In this document: positions 22,185 to 31,081 of the stretch, one piece after another
Position numbering within the stretch: position 1 is the first letter of the stretch
How the letters are laid out: each line of letters begins with the position of its first letter
Assembly: GCA_045601425.1 (NCBI GenBank)
Contig: JAZRZP010000045.1
Coordinates: 1 to 37,854 of the forward strand
DNA length: 37,854 bases
Origin: UBA1219 sp045601425
GTDB lineage: Bacteria; Bacteroidota; Bacteroidia; Bacteroidales; P3
Reading direction: 5' to 3'
Notes under the pieces: model-generated
What the model was told of the DNA's origin: nothing
The model's database searches: none
What the model saw: the letters and a program-made list of their open reading frames with translations, nothing else
Program-made: the position numbers and the translations under genes

Positions 22185-24806
22185 TTATTTGAGATTTTCA
22201 ATTTGGGCTTTCAGCGAAGCTATTTTCTGTTCGGCGTCGGACTGCTTCTGGCGTTCGGTGGCCACGACTTTTTCGGGAGCGTTGTTCACGAAACGTTCGT
22301 TGGAGAGTTTTTTCATTACCGAGGCGAGGAAGCCTTCGGTGTATTTTAGTTCTTCTTCAAGCTTTTTCAGTTCGGCATCCCTGTCGATGTTCTGGCTGAA
22401 GGGAATGTAATATTCGGTTGTGCCGACCATGAATGAGAGCGAGTTTTCCACCTTTTCACCGACGTATTTCATTTCCGAAAGGTTGCAGAGTTTCACTATT
22501 GTATTTTTGAAGATGTTTTCGGATTTTTCGCTGCGAATGAAGAGTTGCAGCACTTCTTTCGGAGAAATGCCTTTGCTGTTGCGGAGTCCGCGAACGCCTA
22601 TGATGATTCCCCTTGCATTTTCGAACTGCGAGAGTATGTCACTGCTGTAGTCTGTAGGGAGTGGCATTGAGGCAACCATGATGCTTTCCTTTTCCGTGCG
22701 TTCACGCAGGAGATGCCAAATTTCCTCGGTGATGAACGGCATGAACGGGTGCAGCATGCACATGAGTTTTTCGAAAATGTCTATCGTGGCTTCGTATGTG
22801 GCCTTGTCTATGGGCTTCAGGTATTCCGGTTTTATCATTTCGAGATACCATGAGCAGAAATCGTCCCAAACGAGTTTGTATGTTGTCATGAGGGCTTCGC
22901 TGAGACGGTACTTGCTGAAATTGTCTTCAATTTCGGCGAGTACTTGAGAAAGCCTATTCCCGAACCATTCTACGGCGGTTCTGTTTGTCTGGCTTTGTGC
23001 GAGGTTGTCGTCGATTTCCCAGCCTTTTACCAAGCGGAGGGCGTTCCATATTTTGTTGCTGAAATTGCGACCTTGTTCGCAGAGAGTGTCGTCGAATGGA
23101 AGGTCGTTGCCGGCAGGGGCGGTGAGAAGCATTCCCACGCGTACGCCGTCGGCGCCGTATTTGTTTATGAGTTCTATCGGGTCGGGCGAGTTTCCGAGCG
23201 ATTTGGACATCTTGCGGCCGAGTTTGTCGCGTACAATGCCCGTGAAGTAAACGTTTCTGAACGGTACTTCGCCGCGGTATTCCTCACCGGCCATAATCAT
23301 GCGTGCTACCCAGAAGAAAATGATGTCGGGTGCAGTGATGAGGTCGGCAGTGGGGTAGTAATATCGTACTTCCTCGTTGTCGGGGAAACGTATTCCGTCG
23401 AATACCGACATCGGCCACAGCCACGAACTGAACCATGTGTCGAGCACGTCTTCGTCCTGTACCATCTGGTCAATGGTGCAGATGTCTTTCCCGTATTTTT
23501 CCTGAGCAATGCGGAATGCTTCTTCGCGGTTTTTAGCCACGACGATTTCCTTGTTGGGCAGGTAGTAGGCAGGTATCTGCTGTCCCCACCACAGCTGGCG
23601 GCTTATGCACCAGTCCTGAACATTTTCCATCCAGTGGCGGTAGATGTTCTTGAATTTTGCAGGGTGGAACTTGATGGTGTCGTTTTCAACCACTTCGAGG
23701 GCTTTTTTCGCCAGCGAGCTCATTTTCATGAACCATTGTGCCGAAAGTTTGGGTTCGATGACAGCATCGGTGCGTTCGGAATGGCCTACTTTGTTGGTAT
23801 AGTCTTCTATTTTCTCCACGAGGCCTGCATTTTCCAGATCGGCAACGATTTCCTTGCGGACAGCGAATCGGTCCTTGCCTGCATACTGCATGCCGTTTCC
23901 GTTCAGTGTTCCGTTGTCGTTGAATATGTTGATGCTTTCGAGTTTGTGCTTGATGCCTATGTTGTAGTCGTTGATGTCGTGTGCAGGTGTTATCTTCAGG
24001 CATCCGGTGCCGAATTCGCGGTCAACGTATTCGTCGGCAATGATGGGAATGCTGCGGTTTACGATGGGCACGATCACACGTTTGCCCACGAAGTTTCTGT
24101 AGCGGTCGTCGTCGGGGTGCACGCATACGGCGGTGTCGCCCAATATGGTTTCGGGTCGTGTGGTCGCAATGGTCAGGTAGTTGTTCTCACCTTCAATGAA
24201 ATAGCGCAGGTAATAGAGTTTCGACTTGCTTTCCTTGTAGATGACTTCTTCGTCGGATACGGCCGTCAGGGCTTTCGGATCCCAGTTCACCATACGTACG
24301 CCACGGTATATGAGGCCTTTGTTGTAGAGGTCGACGAATACGTCGATGACCGACTGGTACAGGGCTTCGTCCATGGTGAAGCGTGTGCGGCTCCAGTCGC
24401 AGGAAGCACCGAGTTTCTTGAGCTGTTCGAGGATAATGCCGCCGTGTTTTTCTTTCCATTCCCATGCGTGTTTCATGAATTCGTCGCGGCCAATGTCGCG
24501 TTTGTCGATGCCCTGTTCACGCAGTTTTGCCACTACTTTGGCTTCGGTAGCTATGGAAGCATGGTCGGTGCCGGGTACCCAGCAGGCATTCTTGCCTGTC
24601 ATTCTGGCACGGCGGACAAGCACATCCTGAATGGTGTTGTTGAGCATGTGCCCCATGTGCAGGACACCGGTAACGTTGGGTGGTGGAATTACTACGGTGT
24701 AGGGTTCTCTGTTGTCGGGTTTTGATTCAAAAAGTCCCAGTTTCATCCATTGAGAATACCATTTGTCTTCGACCGAAGATGGATCGTATTTTGGTGCAAT
24801 ATCCAT
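22185..24806 (-). CDS. valS: Valyl-tRNA synthetase
   Basis: The 873-residue class I synthetase charges tRNA-Val and edits misactivated threonine. It begins MDIAPKYDPSSVEDKWY. The HIGH signature appears as HMGH inside PPPNVTGVLHMGHML. The CP1 editing domain includes ATTRPETILGDTAVCVHP, and the KMSKS motif is in GRKMSKSLGNSPDP. The anticodon-binding helical domain follows. The last 65 residues form the coiled-coil arm typical of ValRS (AELKKLEEELKYTEGF...AEQKIASLKAQIENLK). The length is normal for the bacterial family. It is expressed alone from a TATCTTTG box at 24859-24866 and ends at a strong hairpin. Confidence 0.97.
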   Translation of the reverse strand: MDIAPKYDPSSVEDKWYSQWMKLGLFESKPDNREPYTVVIPPPNVTGVLHMGHMLNNTIQDVLVRRARMTGKNACWVPGTDHASIATEAKVVAKLREQGIDKRDIGRDEFMKHAWEWKEKHGGIILEQLKKLGASCDWSRTRFTMDEALYQSVIDVFVDLYNKGLIYRGVRMVNWDPKALTAVSDEEVIYKESKSKLYYLRYFIEGENNYLTIATTRPETILGDTAVCVHPDDDRYRNFVGKRVIVPIVNRSIPIIADEYVDREFGTGCLKITPAHDINDYNIGIKHKLESINIFNDNGTLNGNGMQYAGKDRFAVRKEIVADLENAGLVEKIEDYTNKVGHSERTDAVIEPKLSAQWFMKMSSLAKKALEVVENDTIKFHPAKFKNIYRHWMENVQDWCISRQLWWGQQIPAYYLPNKEIVVAKNREEAFRIAQEKYGKDICTIDQMVQDEDVLDTWFSSWLWPMSVFDGIRFPDNEEVRYYYPTADLITAPDIIFFWVARMIMAGEEYRGEVPFRNVYFTGIVRDKLGRKMSKSLGNSPDPIELINKYGADGVRVGMLLTAPAGNDLPFDDTLCEQGRNFSNKIWNALRLVKGWEIDDNLAQSQTNRTAVEWFGNRLSQVLAEIEDNFSKYRLSEALMTTYKLVWDDFCSWYLEMIKPEYLKPIDKATYEATIDIFEKLMCMLHPFMPFITEEIWHLLRERTEKESIMVASMPLPTDYSSDILSQFENARGIIIGVRGLRNSKGISPKEVLQLFIRSEKSENIFKNTIVKLCNLSEMKYVGEKVENSLSFMVGTTEYYIPFSQNIDRDAELKKLEEELKYTEGFLASVMKKLSNERFVNNAPEKVVATERQKQSDAEQKIASLKAQIENLK

Positions 24807-24858
24807 AATATTGTAATTTTTAGTTAGTTACGTATTGAAAACATTTTTTTACAAACTA

Positions 24859-24866
24859 CAAAGATA
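24859..24866 (-). promoter_or_regulatory. -7 promoter box (TATCTTTG) of valS
   Basis: TATCTTTG on the minus strand, 53 bases upstream of the valS start. A -33 TTTG is not evident. The leader is A+T-rich. Confidence 0.6.
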
Positions 24867-24928
24867 CGAAAAAAATCATTCGAAGGAAAAGATTTTTTCA
24901 GATGTCATGATTCCAGCGGAACCGTATT

Positions 24929-27757
24929 TTATATGTCAATTGAAAACAGAAAGTCGAAACTGACGTTTCTGGAGTCGGGAAGGTATGCGATACGGCCACC
25001 GACGGTGACGGGCGTGGAAATCTGTAACACATTGGTGTTTAGGTAAATTTCTGCTCCGACGGATTTCCGGAAATAGTTCTTGCCGAGGAACATCCCGTCG
25101 CAGAACAGGTTTGCATGAATTCGCTTGAAATAAGCAAGGTTTCCGCATGCCCAGTCGGGATAAGCTATTGGAAACGAGTAGTTTATCTGGAACGATGAAC
25201 ACAGGTCGTTGGGGTTTACGAACCTGAATCCGCGGGGAGTATGTACGATGTCGGAAAACGAGAACAGCCCTTTTACTTTGTTCTGTATTCCGGCATACAG
25301 GCGTATGGAGTGAGTGGGTACCGGCGACGGGAAATACAGATATCCCGATATCCCGATGCTTGAAATTTCATGAGTGTTCCCGAAGCCGTAGGCGACTTGT
25401 ACCGAAACGGACTGCAGCCACGGATTGTAGAGGTATTGCAAGGGTTTGCCGGTGTGGTGAGAAAAGGTGAACGATGATTTCATGCCATGCAGCAACGGAT
25501 TTTCGAAAAGATTTCTGTTGAGCATGTAAAGTTTTGAAAACGTGTAGCTTGCGTTGAAGTTGAAGCTGAAGTGGTGATTGTGGTGGGCGATGTAGTATGG
25601 TACCGACATCTGGATGCCGGACGAAAACTGGTTGAACAGATGGCTCTCGCCGTGGCTCATGAGGTGGTGGCGTGCATAATTGGCTGATAAAGAGAATTTG
25701 GGGTAAAAACGGAGATACTGGTATTCCCCAAAAACCGACGGACTCTGCTCGTTGTAGTCCCATTTGAAATTCGTGGTGAGAATGCTGTATCCGAGCTCGT
25801 TTTGGGAAACAGCCGAGAGTCCGAGACCTAAATCTATGTCCGAGGAGTTGAAATACACCGGCAGCCAGCCGTGGAAGTTGAACAGGTGTTGCAGGTGGCT
25901 GTAATCTTTTGAAACACGTTTTTCTGCGGACAGTGTACTGATTGCGGATGGCAGGTGTTCCGGCGAGATGGCGTCAGCGACGGAACGGCTCGGATTTTCG
26001 CGGTACGGCAGGGTGCGAGCCTTAATCGTGTCGCCGAAAATGGCGAATCCTTCTTTTCTGAATTCGCTGTAAATCAGATGTCTGTGCCGGCTGTCGACAG
26101 TGAAGTCTCCGATGCCGAAACGGTTCCCAGAAACGGGTGTTTCGATGCCGTCCTTGAGCAATACCACGCGGCTGACTCCCGAAGCATCGGACAGATAGTA
26201 TAGGTCGCCGCCGACAAATTTCAAGTCCGACATGGTGTATGATACGGGAGGCAGGATTTCCTCGAACAGGCAGCTGTCCGCATCAGGTTTTGTCAAGAGC
26301 CAGATGCTTTTGCCGCTGTTTCCGAGGGCAAATATGAAAATGCTGTCGGCCGACGGAGTTGGGGCAGGGTACTGGTACTCGAAATTTTCAGGGAGGCGTA
26401 TCTTTTTTTGCATTTCGTTGAGGCTGCTGTCGAAAAAAATCAGGTAACAGGCTGTGTCGCAGCAGTTTTCGAGGCAAACAATTTGCCCGTTCTGAGCAAA
26501 GGCAGGTGAAAAGATATTCCGTTTTTCCGTCAGAGTGGTCATTTTCTTCGTGTTGCCGTCGTAAACAACCAGATTGTTGTGGTATAGGTTCCAGCGGGGC
26601 TGCAGTGTCGTTTCGCACCAAGCGATGCGTTCCCCGTGCTGTACTGCAAAATTGTCGTACACGGTTCCGGGCCGGCACAGTTCGGTTTCGTTTTGGAGGA
26701 TGTCCGTGGCGAAAAAGATGGCTTCCTGCCTGTTCCCCTGTTTGAGTACTGTCATTGATGAATCCGATACTCCGACAATGTGGTAGTCGGTGAAATGTTC
26801 CGGCTTCCCTGTTATCCGGTATTCGGTGAAAAACGAAGAGTCGGCAAGGTAAGTCTGCCACTGCTTTTTCCAGAAGTTCATGGCAGATTCGTATTTGTCT
26901 TTCAGACTAACGTTAAGGTAAAAGGGAATCAGTTTCCAAAAGTTGCCGGATATGTTTCCGAAATTTGTTCTCCATGAGGCGTTGGAATCAATTTCAGTCT
27001 GGTCGTGTGCAAGCAGCAGATAACCGAGCAGATAAGACCCCAACGCATAATCTTTGTACGAACCGAAATTGTGTTTGCTGAAATTGAAAGTCTCAGGTTC
27101 GCTCAAAATGACCTGAGCAGGTGTGAGGAAAGAGCTGTTTCTTCCTCGGCCGCTTTCCGAGAGTGCCGTTTCGGCCAATACTGCGTCGCCTTCGAGATAC
27201 CATTCGGGAACAAAGACACCCGCGGCCAAACCTGCAATGTGTTCCCCGAAAATCGAGGTAAGTACGCCGAGACCTTTCTGGTCAATGGCTTGCATTTGCA
27301 ATTCGTGCCGGTATTCGTGGAGCGTGAGCTGCTGGAACCAGTTTTGGGAGTAGCTTTTCTGCGGAGGCGATGTCCATACTTCGATTCTGCGGGGTGCCCA
27401 TACTCCGAGGCCGTTGCTGTAACTGCCGCCGGAATGAAAGATTACCGGCGTTTTCCCATGCTTTTTTTTCAGAGGAATCCCGCATTCTTCACGGTTGCAC
27501 ACTGCAAAGGAGTCGCAGTGGGCAGTCATGGACTGGACTTTCGGTTCCAAAAAGTCGGGGAATATAAACCTGAAATACTCTGTTTCAATTTCTTTCCAGT
27601 GAGTGCAGCCGTTGTCCTGACCGGTGATGTAGTATTGTCCGAAGGCCTTTTGTGAACACGAAATGGCGATGAGGCATGCAAAAAGGCATATTGCAGAAGT
27701 TTTTTTTCTGCGGTTGTGGAGTAACGGGTTTTTGTATGTGGTTGTTACGGAGGTCAT
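24929..27757 (-). CDS. Predicted outer-membrane zinc metallopeptidase with propeller and barrel domains
   Basis: The 942-residue product starts at MTSVTTTYK, where its ATG overlaps the nth stop (ATGA). A longer frame to 27823 lies within nth and is rejected. Residues about 18-40 form a signal or anchor segment (TSAICLFACLIAISC...AFGQ). Residues 147-151 are HEYRH, an HExxH zinc motif. Glu189 in PEWYLEGDA is a plausible third ligand, the gluzincin (peptidase MA-like) arrangement. The middle (about 330-640) has repeated beta segments such as FSPAFAQNGQIVCLE, like a TolB/WD40-type propeller. From about 660 to the end it is rich in alternating aromatic beta strands, consistent with an outer-membrane barrel ending SFDFLFSIDI. 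I cannot name the family, and the substrate is unknown. Confidence 0.78.
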   Translation of the reverse strand: MTSVTTTYKNPLLHNRRKKTSAICLFACLIAISCSQKAFGQYYITGQDNGCTHWKEIETEYFRFIFPDFLEPKVQSMTAHCDSFAVCNREECGIPLKKKHGKTPVIFHSGGSYSNGLGVWAPRRIEVWTSPPQKSYSQNWFQQLTLHEYRHELQMQAIDQKGLGVLTSIFGEHIAGLAAGVFVPEWYLEGDAVLAETALSESGRGRNSSFLTPAQVILSEPETFNFSKHNFGSYKDYALGSYLLGYLLLAHDQTEIDSNASWRTNFGNISGNFWKLIPFYLNVSLKDKYESAMNFWKKQWQTYLADSSFFTEYRITGKPEHFTDYHIVGVSDSSMTVLKQGNRQEAIFFATDILQNETELCRPGTVYDNFAVQHGERIAWCETTLQPRWNLYHNNLVVYDGNTKKMTTLTEKRNIFSPAFAQNGQIVCLENCCDTACYLIFFDSSLNEMQKKIRLPENFEYQYPAPTPSADSIFIFALGNSGKSIWLLTKPDADSCLFEEILPPVSYTMSDLKFVGGDLYYLSDASGVSRVVLLKDGIETPVSGNRFGIGDFTVDSRHRHLIYSEFRKEGFAIFGDTIKARTLPYRENPSRSVADAISPEHLPSAISTLSAEKRVSKDYSHLQHLFNFHGWLPVYFNSSDIDLGLGLSAVSQNELGYSILTTNFKWDYNEQSPSVFGEYQYLRFYPKFSLSANYARHHLMSHGESHLFNQFSSGIQMSVPYYIAHHNHHFSFNFNASYTFSKLYMLNRNLFENPLLHGMKSSFTFSHHTGKPLQYLYNPWLQSVSVQVAYGFGNTHEISSIGISGYLYFPSPVPTHSIRLYAGIQNKVKGLFSFSDIVHTPRGFRFVNPNDLCSSFQINYSFPIAYPDWACGNLAYFKRIHANLFCDGMFLGKNYFRKSVGAEIYLNTNVLQISTPVTVGGRIAYLPDSRNVSFDFLFSIDI

Positions 27758-28410
27758 TCTGTGCCTTTTTTCGACTTTTGCAGGAAGAATTTGCACACGC
27801 TGCATATTCCGCATTCTTCGCATTTGGGGTTGCGGGCAGTGCAGACGTATCTGCCGTGGAGAAGAATCCAGTGGTGTGCGAGAGGTATCTTTTCGGGAGG
27901 AAAATGTTTGGTGAGTTCGAGTTCGGTTTCCATGGGAGTCTTTGAATTGTCCGTCAGACCTATGCGGTTGGCAACCCTGAACACATGAGTATCAACGGCA
28001 AACGTAGGTTTGTTGAAAATTACGGCGGCTATTACGTTGGCGGTTTTCCGGCCGACACCGGGCAGTTTCTGCAAATCGTCGGTATTGTCGGGTACGACGC
28101 CACTGAATTCAGTTGCCAAGGTCTGTGCCATGCCAACGAGATGCTTGCTTTTGTTCCGCGGGTAGGAAATGGATTTTATTATTTCATAAACTTCATCGGG
28201 TGTGGCTTGAGAAAGTGCATCGGCATCAGGGTAGGCCTCGAACAGTGCCGGAGTGACCATGTTCACCCGCTTGTCGGTGCATTGGGCAGAAAGAATCACG
28301 GCTACAAGCAATTCGAAGGGATTGCGGTAGTTCAACTCGCTCTGGGCATCGGGACGTGCCTTCTCGAAATATTTCGTAACAAACTCGTATCGTTGTCTTT
28401 TTGTAATCAT
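27754..28410 (-). CDS. nth: Endonuclease III (DNA glycosylase/AP lyase)
   Basis: The 218-residue base-excision repair enzyme removes oxidised pyrimidines. The start at MITKRQRYE is preferred to an upstream in-frame ATG (28476) whose extension does not match the family and covers the promoter. LSAQCTDKRVN is the usual N-terminal signature. The helix-hairpin-helix LPGVGRKTANV holds the catalytic Lys122, and VDTHVFRVANR has the catalytic Asp140. The C-terminus has the [4Fe-4S] cluster pattern C-x6-C-x2-C-x5-C (CTARNPKCEECGICSVC). The stop codon overlaps the start of the metallopeptidase gene, so the two are co-translated, although I see no functional link. Confidence 0.96.
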   Translation of the reverse strand: MITKRQRYEFVTKYFEKARPDAQSELNYRNPFELLVAVILSAQCTDKRVNMVTPALFEAYPDADALSQATPDEVYEIIKSISYPRNKSKHLVGMAQTLATEFSGVVPDNTDDLQKLPGVGRKTANVIAAVIFNKPTFAVDTHVFRVANRIGLTDNSKTPMETELELTKHFPPEKIPLAHHWILLHGRYVCTARNPKCEECGICSVCKFFLQKSKKGTE

Positions 28411-28473
28411 TGTTTTTAATAAGTGTTTGAATGTTAAATGGTTAGTGTGCAACAAACGGCGTTGCCTGCTGTG

Positions 28474-28481
28474 CAAAGTTA
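28474..28481 (-). promoter_or_regulatory. -7 promoter box (TAACTTTG) of the nth operon
   Basis: TAACTTTG on the minus strand, 64 bases before the nth start. The leader includes a short GCAAC/GTTGC inverted repeat. The 304-base gap to glmS holds only this and the divergent glmS promoter. Confidence 0.6.
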
Positions 28482-28627
28482 CGTTTTTTTTGGCAAATGG
28501 CTTTAAATGTTTTCACCGAAGTGGTGAAACTTGTCTCAATTCGTGTTGCATAAACGCTGTTTCGGAAACAAAACAGAGGCAAGAGTCCGCCTCGAAATTC
28601 CACTGAAACATTTTATTGCATAATAAT

Positions 28628-28658
28628 TTTGTGGTTTCAGAAAAAAAACGTACCTTTG
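28628..28658 (+). promoter_or_regulatory. Consensus promoter of glmS
   Basis: TTTG (28628-28631), a 19-base spacer and TACCTTTG (28651-28658) match the consensus exactly. The leader to the ATG at 28715 is about 50 bases, too short for the glmS ribozyme found in Bacillota. A second TAAATTTG lies at 28676-28683. Confidence 0.85.
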
Positions 28659-28714
28659 CAAATCGGAAAAGATATGTAAATTTGTATTGAAAACATTATA
28701 AAACAGCATAAATC

Positions 28715-30559
28715 ATGTGCGGAATAGTAGGATATTTAGGGACAAAGGAAGCCTATCCGATTCTGATAAAGGGTCTTCACCGGTTGGAATACCGAGGCTA
28801 CGACAGTGCGGGTGTCGCATTGATAAACGACAAAATGGAACTGTCGGTTTACAAAACCAAAGGCAAAGTCGCCGATTTGGAAGCATACGCTGAAGGCAAA
28901 GACGTAAGCGGCACCATAGGCATAGCCCACACACGTTGGGCAACCCATGGCGAACCGAACACGGCAAACGCACATCCCCATTACTCGCAGTCGGGGAATC
29001 TGGCACTTATCCACAACGGAATCATCGAGAACTACAAGATTCTGAAGGAAGAACTGATAAACAAGGGATATGTGTTCTGCAGCGATACCGATACCGAAGT
29101 CCTGATACAGCTTATCGAATACATGCGTATTTCGCACAACACCAGCCTCTACGAAGCCGTCCAGCTGGCCTTGAAAAACGTTATAGGGGCTTATGCCATC
29201 GCCATCATCGACAAGTCGAATCCCAACCAGCTTATCGTAGCACGCAAAGGCAGTCCGCTTATCATCGGCGTAGGTGAGAACGAATTCCTTATAGGTTCCG
29301 ATGCAACCCCAATCGTTGAATACACCAACAAAGTCGTGTATCTCGAGGAGGAAGAAATTGCCGTCATGAAGCGCAATGGCGAACTTACCATAACCAACCT
29401 TTCGAGTGTTGAACAGACACCGATTATCAAGACACTGGAAATGAATCTCAGCCAGTTGGAAAAAGCCAATTTTCCCCACTTCATGCTGAAGGAAATTTTT
29501 GAACAGCCCGAATCCCTGAAGATAAGCATGAAAGGCCGTCTGAAAATAGAAACCAAGGAAGTGAAACTGTCTGGAATCATCGAATATCGGGACAAATTCA
29601 TCAATGCAAAACGCATAATCATCTGTGCTTGCGGCACTTCGTGGCATGCAGGTCTCATCGGCAAATACCTGATAGAAGAGTTTACGCGCATTCCTGTCGA
29701 GGTAGAATATTCCTCGGAGTTCCGTTACCGCAACCCCGTCATCAGCAAAGACGACATAGTGATAGCCATATCGCAGTCGGGCGAGACGGCCGATACCTTG
29801 GCAGCCATACAGCTGGCCAAGGAAAGAGGTGCTTTCGTTTACGGAATCTGCAACGTTGTAGGCTCATCGATAGCACGGGCAACCGACAGCGGCTCATATC
29901 TGCATGTGGGACCCGAGATAGGCGTGGCCTCGACAAAGGCGTTCACTGCCCAAGTTACCACGCTCACGCTCATAGCACTGGCCATCGCGAAGGAAAAAAA
30001 CACTCTCACGCACGACGAGATTTCGAAAATCGTGGACGAAATGCAGGTCATACCCGAAAAAATCAACGAGACACTGCAGCTCAACACACGCATAAAACTG
30101 TATTCGCAGATATTTACATACGCCAAAAATTTCATCTACCTCGGACGCGGCTACAACTATCCCGTAGCCCTCGAAGGTGCCCTGAAGTTGAAGGAAATTT
30201 CCTACATTCACGCTGAAGGCTATCCCGCAGCAGAGATGAAGCACGGTCCCATAGCCCTTATCGATGAAGAAATGCCGGTTGTGGTAATTGCCCCGAAACG
30301 CGGCATGTACGAGAAGGTTGTGAGCAATATTCAGGAAATAAAGGCCCGTAAAGGCAAGATAATTTCCATCGTTACCAAAGGAGACACCACGGTGAAACAA
30401 CTTTCGGACTTCTGCCTCGAAATTCCCGACACGGTGGAATGCCTTGTGCCACTGCTTACAGTGATACCGTTGCAGCTCCTTTCGTACCACATAGCAATTG
30501 CAAAGGGCAGGAACGTGGATCAGCCGAGAAACCTCGCAAAATCCGTTACAGTAGAATAA
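28715..30559 (+). CDS. glmS: Glutamine--fructose-6-phosphate aminotransferase (isomerizing)
   Basis: The 614-residue enzyme makes glucosamine 6-phosphate, the first step to UDP-GlcNAc for peptidoglycan and lipid A. The N-terminal glutaminase domain begins MCGIVGYLG, with Cys2 as the nucleophile; RGYDSAG and HTRWATHG follow. The two SIS sugar-isomerase domains contain CGTSWHAG, SQSGETADTLAA, STKAFTAQ and EGALKLKEISYIHAEG. The C-terminus NLAKSVTVE is the family ending. Full length with no gaps. A small lipoprotein gene follows after 30 bases with no terminator between, so they are probably one transcript. Confidence 0.97.
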   Translation: MCGIVGYLGTKEAYPILIKGLHRLEYRGYDSAGVALINDKMELSVYKTKGKVADLEAYAEGKDVSGTIGIAHTRWATHGEPNTANAHPHYSQSGNLALIHNGIIENYKILKEELINKGYVFCSDTDTEVLIQLIEYMRISHNTSLYEAVQLALKNVIGAYAIAIIDKSNPNQLIVARKGSPLIIGVGENEFLIGSDATPIVEYTNKVVYLEEEEIAVMKRNGELTITNLSSVEQTPIIKTLEMNLSQLEKANFPHFMLKEIFEQPESLKISMKGRLKIETKEVKLSGIIEYRDKFINAKRIIICACGTSWHAGLIGKYLIEEFTRIPVEVEYSSEFRYRNPVISKDDIVIAISQSGETADTLAAIQLAKERGAFVYGICNVVGSSIARATDSGSYLHVGPEIGVASTKAFTAQVTTLTLIALAIAKEKNTLTHDEISKIVDEMQVIPEKINETLQLNTRIKLYSQIFTYAKNFIYLGRGYNYPVALEGALKLKEISYIHAEGYPAAEMKHGPIALIDEEMPVVVIAPKRGMYEKVVSNIQEIKARKGKIISIVTKGDTTVKQLSDFCLEIPDTVECLVPLLTVIPLQLLSYHIAIAKGRNVDQPRNLAKSVTVE

Positions 30560-30589
30560 ATCACCGATAAAAACTTTAAAATACAACTT

Positions 30590-30997
30590 ATGAAAAAAGC
30601 AATGATGATTATGATGGTCGCTGTCCTTGCTCTGGCCGCAAGCTGTTCCAAAAAAGCGGAACTGAAACTTGGCGTGGCAATGGCCAGTAGGGAATGCCCC
30701 ATGGAAATAGAGGAAGGCATCGTGGTCACAGAGATTACCATGGAAGGCGATGATGTGGTTTACGTATGCGAGATTGATGACGATGAGGAAATGATGGTCT
30801 GCGACATGGACGACCCTTTTGTGAAAGCAATTATGAAGGAAGCCATCCTTGCCGGTTTGACTTACGAATCGGATTCCGAAACCAAAGATTTCATAGAACT
30901 CATAAAGGATACCGAATCGACAATCGTTTACCGCATGAAAGGGACATACTCCGGCTGTGAGATGAGTATCCCTGTCAGATACACGGAACTCAAATAG
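30590..30997 (+). CDS. Small lipoprotein of unknown function, 135 residues
   Basis: The N-terminus is a lipoprotein signal (MKKAMMIMMVAVLALAASC) with the lipidated cysteine predicted at residue 19. The mature part of about 117 residues begins SKKAELKLG. It contains three further cysteines: in ECPMEIEEG, YVCEIDDDEE and MVCDMDD, plus one in SGCEM near the end. It is acidic and mostly beta. The early CPM...EEG followed by GDDVVYVCEID looks like a motif I have seen in unnamed Bacteroidales proteins, but I cannot assign a family. It is probably co-transcribed with glmS, although a role in cell-envelope sugar metabolism would be a guess. Confidence 0.78.
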   Translation: MKKAMMIMMVAVLALAASCSKKAELKLGVAMASRECPMEIEEGIVVTEITMEGDDVVYVCEIDDDEEMMVCDMDDPFVKAIMKEAILAGLTYESDSETKDFIELIKDTESTIVYRMKGTYSGCEMSIPVRYTELK

Positions 30998-31012
30998 CAG
31001 GACAAACAAAAA

Positions 31013-31044
31013 TTTGGCATTATGCGGAAAAAATGCTATCTTTG
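31013..31044 (+). promoter_or_regulatory. Consensus promoter of the ADP-forming acetyl-CoA synthetase gene
   Basis: TTTG (31013-31016), a 20-base spacer and TATCTTTG (31037-31044) match the phylum consensus. The leader is about 30 bases. Confidence 0.85.
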
Positions 31045-31081
31045 CCGATGAATAAACGAAAATAAACAAATTATAAACGAT

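Noticed and set aside
22944..24725. 593-codon open frame on the plus strand
   Set aside because: Antisense to valS. Its length results from codon bias in the real gene; its product is rich in Val, Tyr and Phe without any recognisable motif.
27758..27823. 22-residue upstream extension of the metallopeptidase
   Set aside because: It lies inside nth; the ATG overlapping the nth stop gives a normal signal segment nearer the start.
28659..28714. glmS ribozyme/riboswitch
   Set aside because: The leader is only about 50 bases and shows none of the expected pseudoknot; the ribozyme is a feature of Bacillota.
29894..31069. 391-codon open frame on the minus strand covering the glmS end and the lipoprotein
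   Set aside because: It is opposite two well supported genes and crosses the acetyl-CoA synthetase promoter; no motif is seen.
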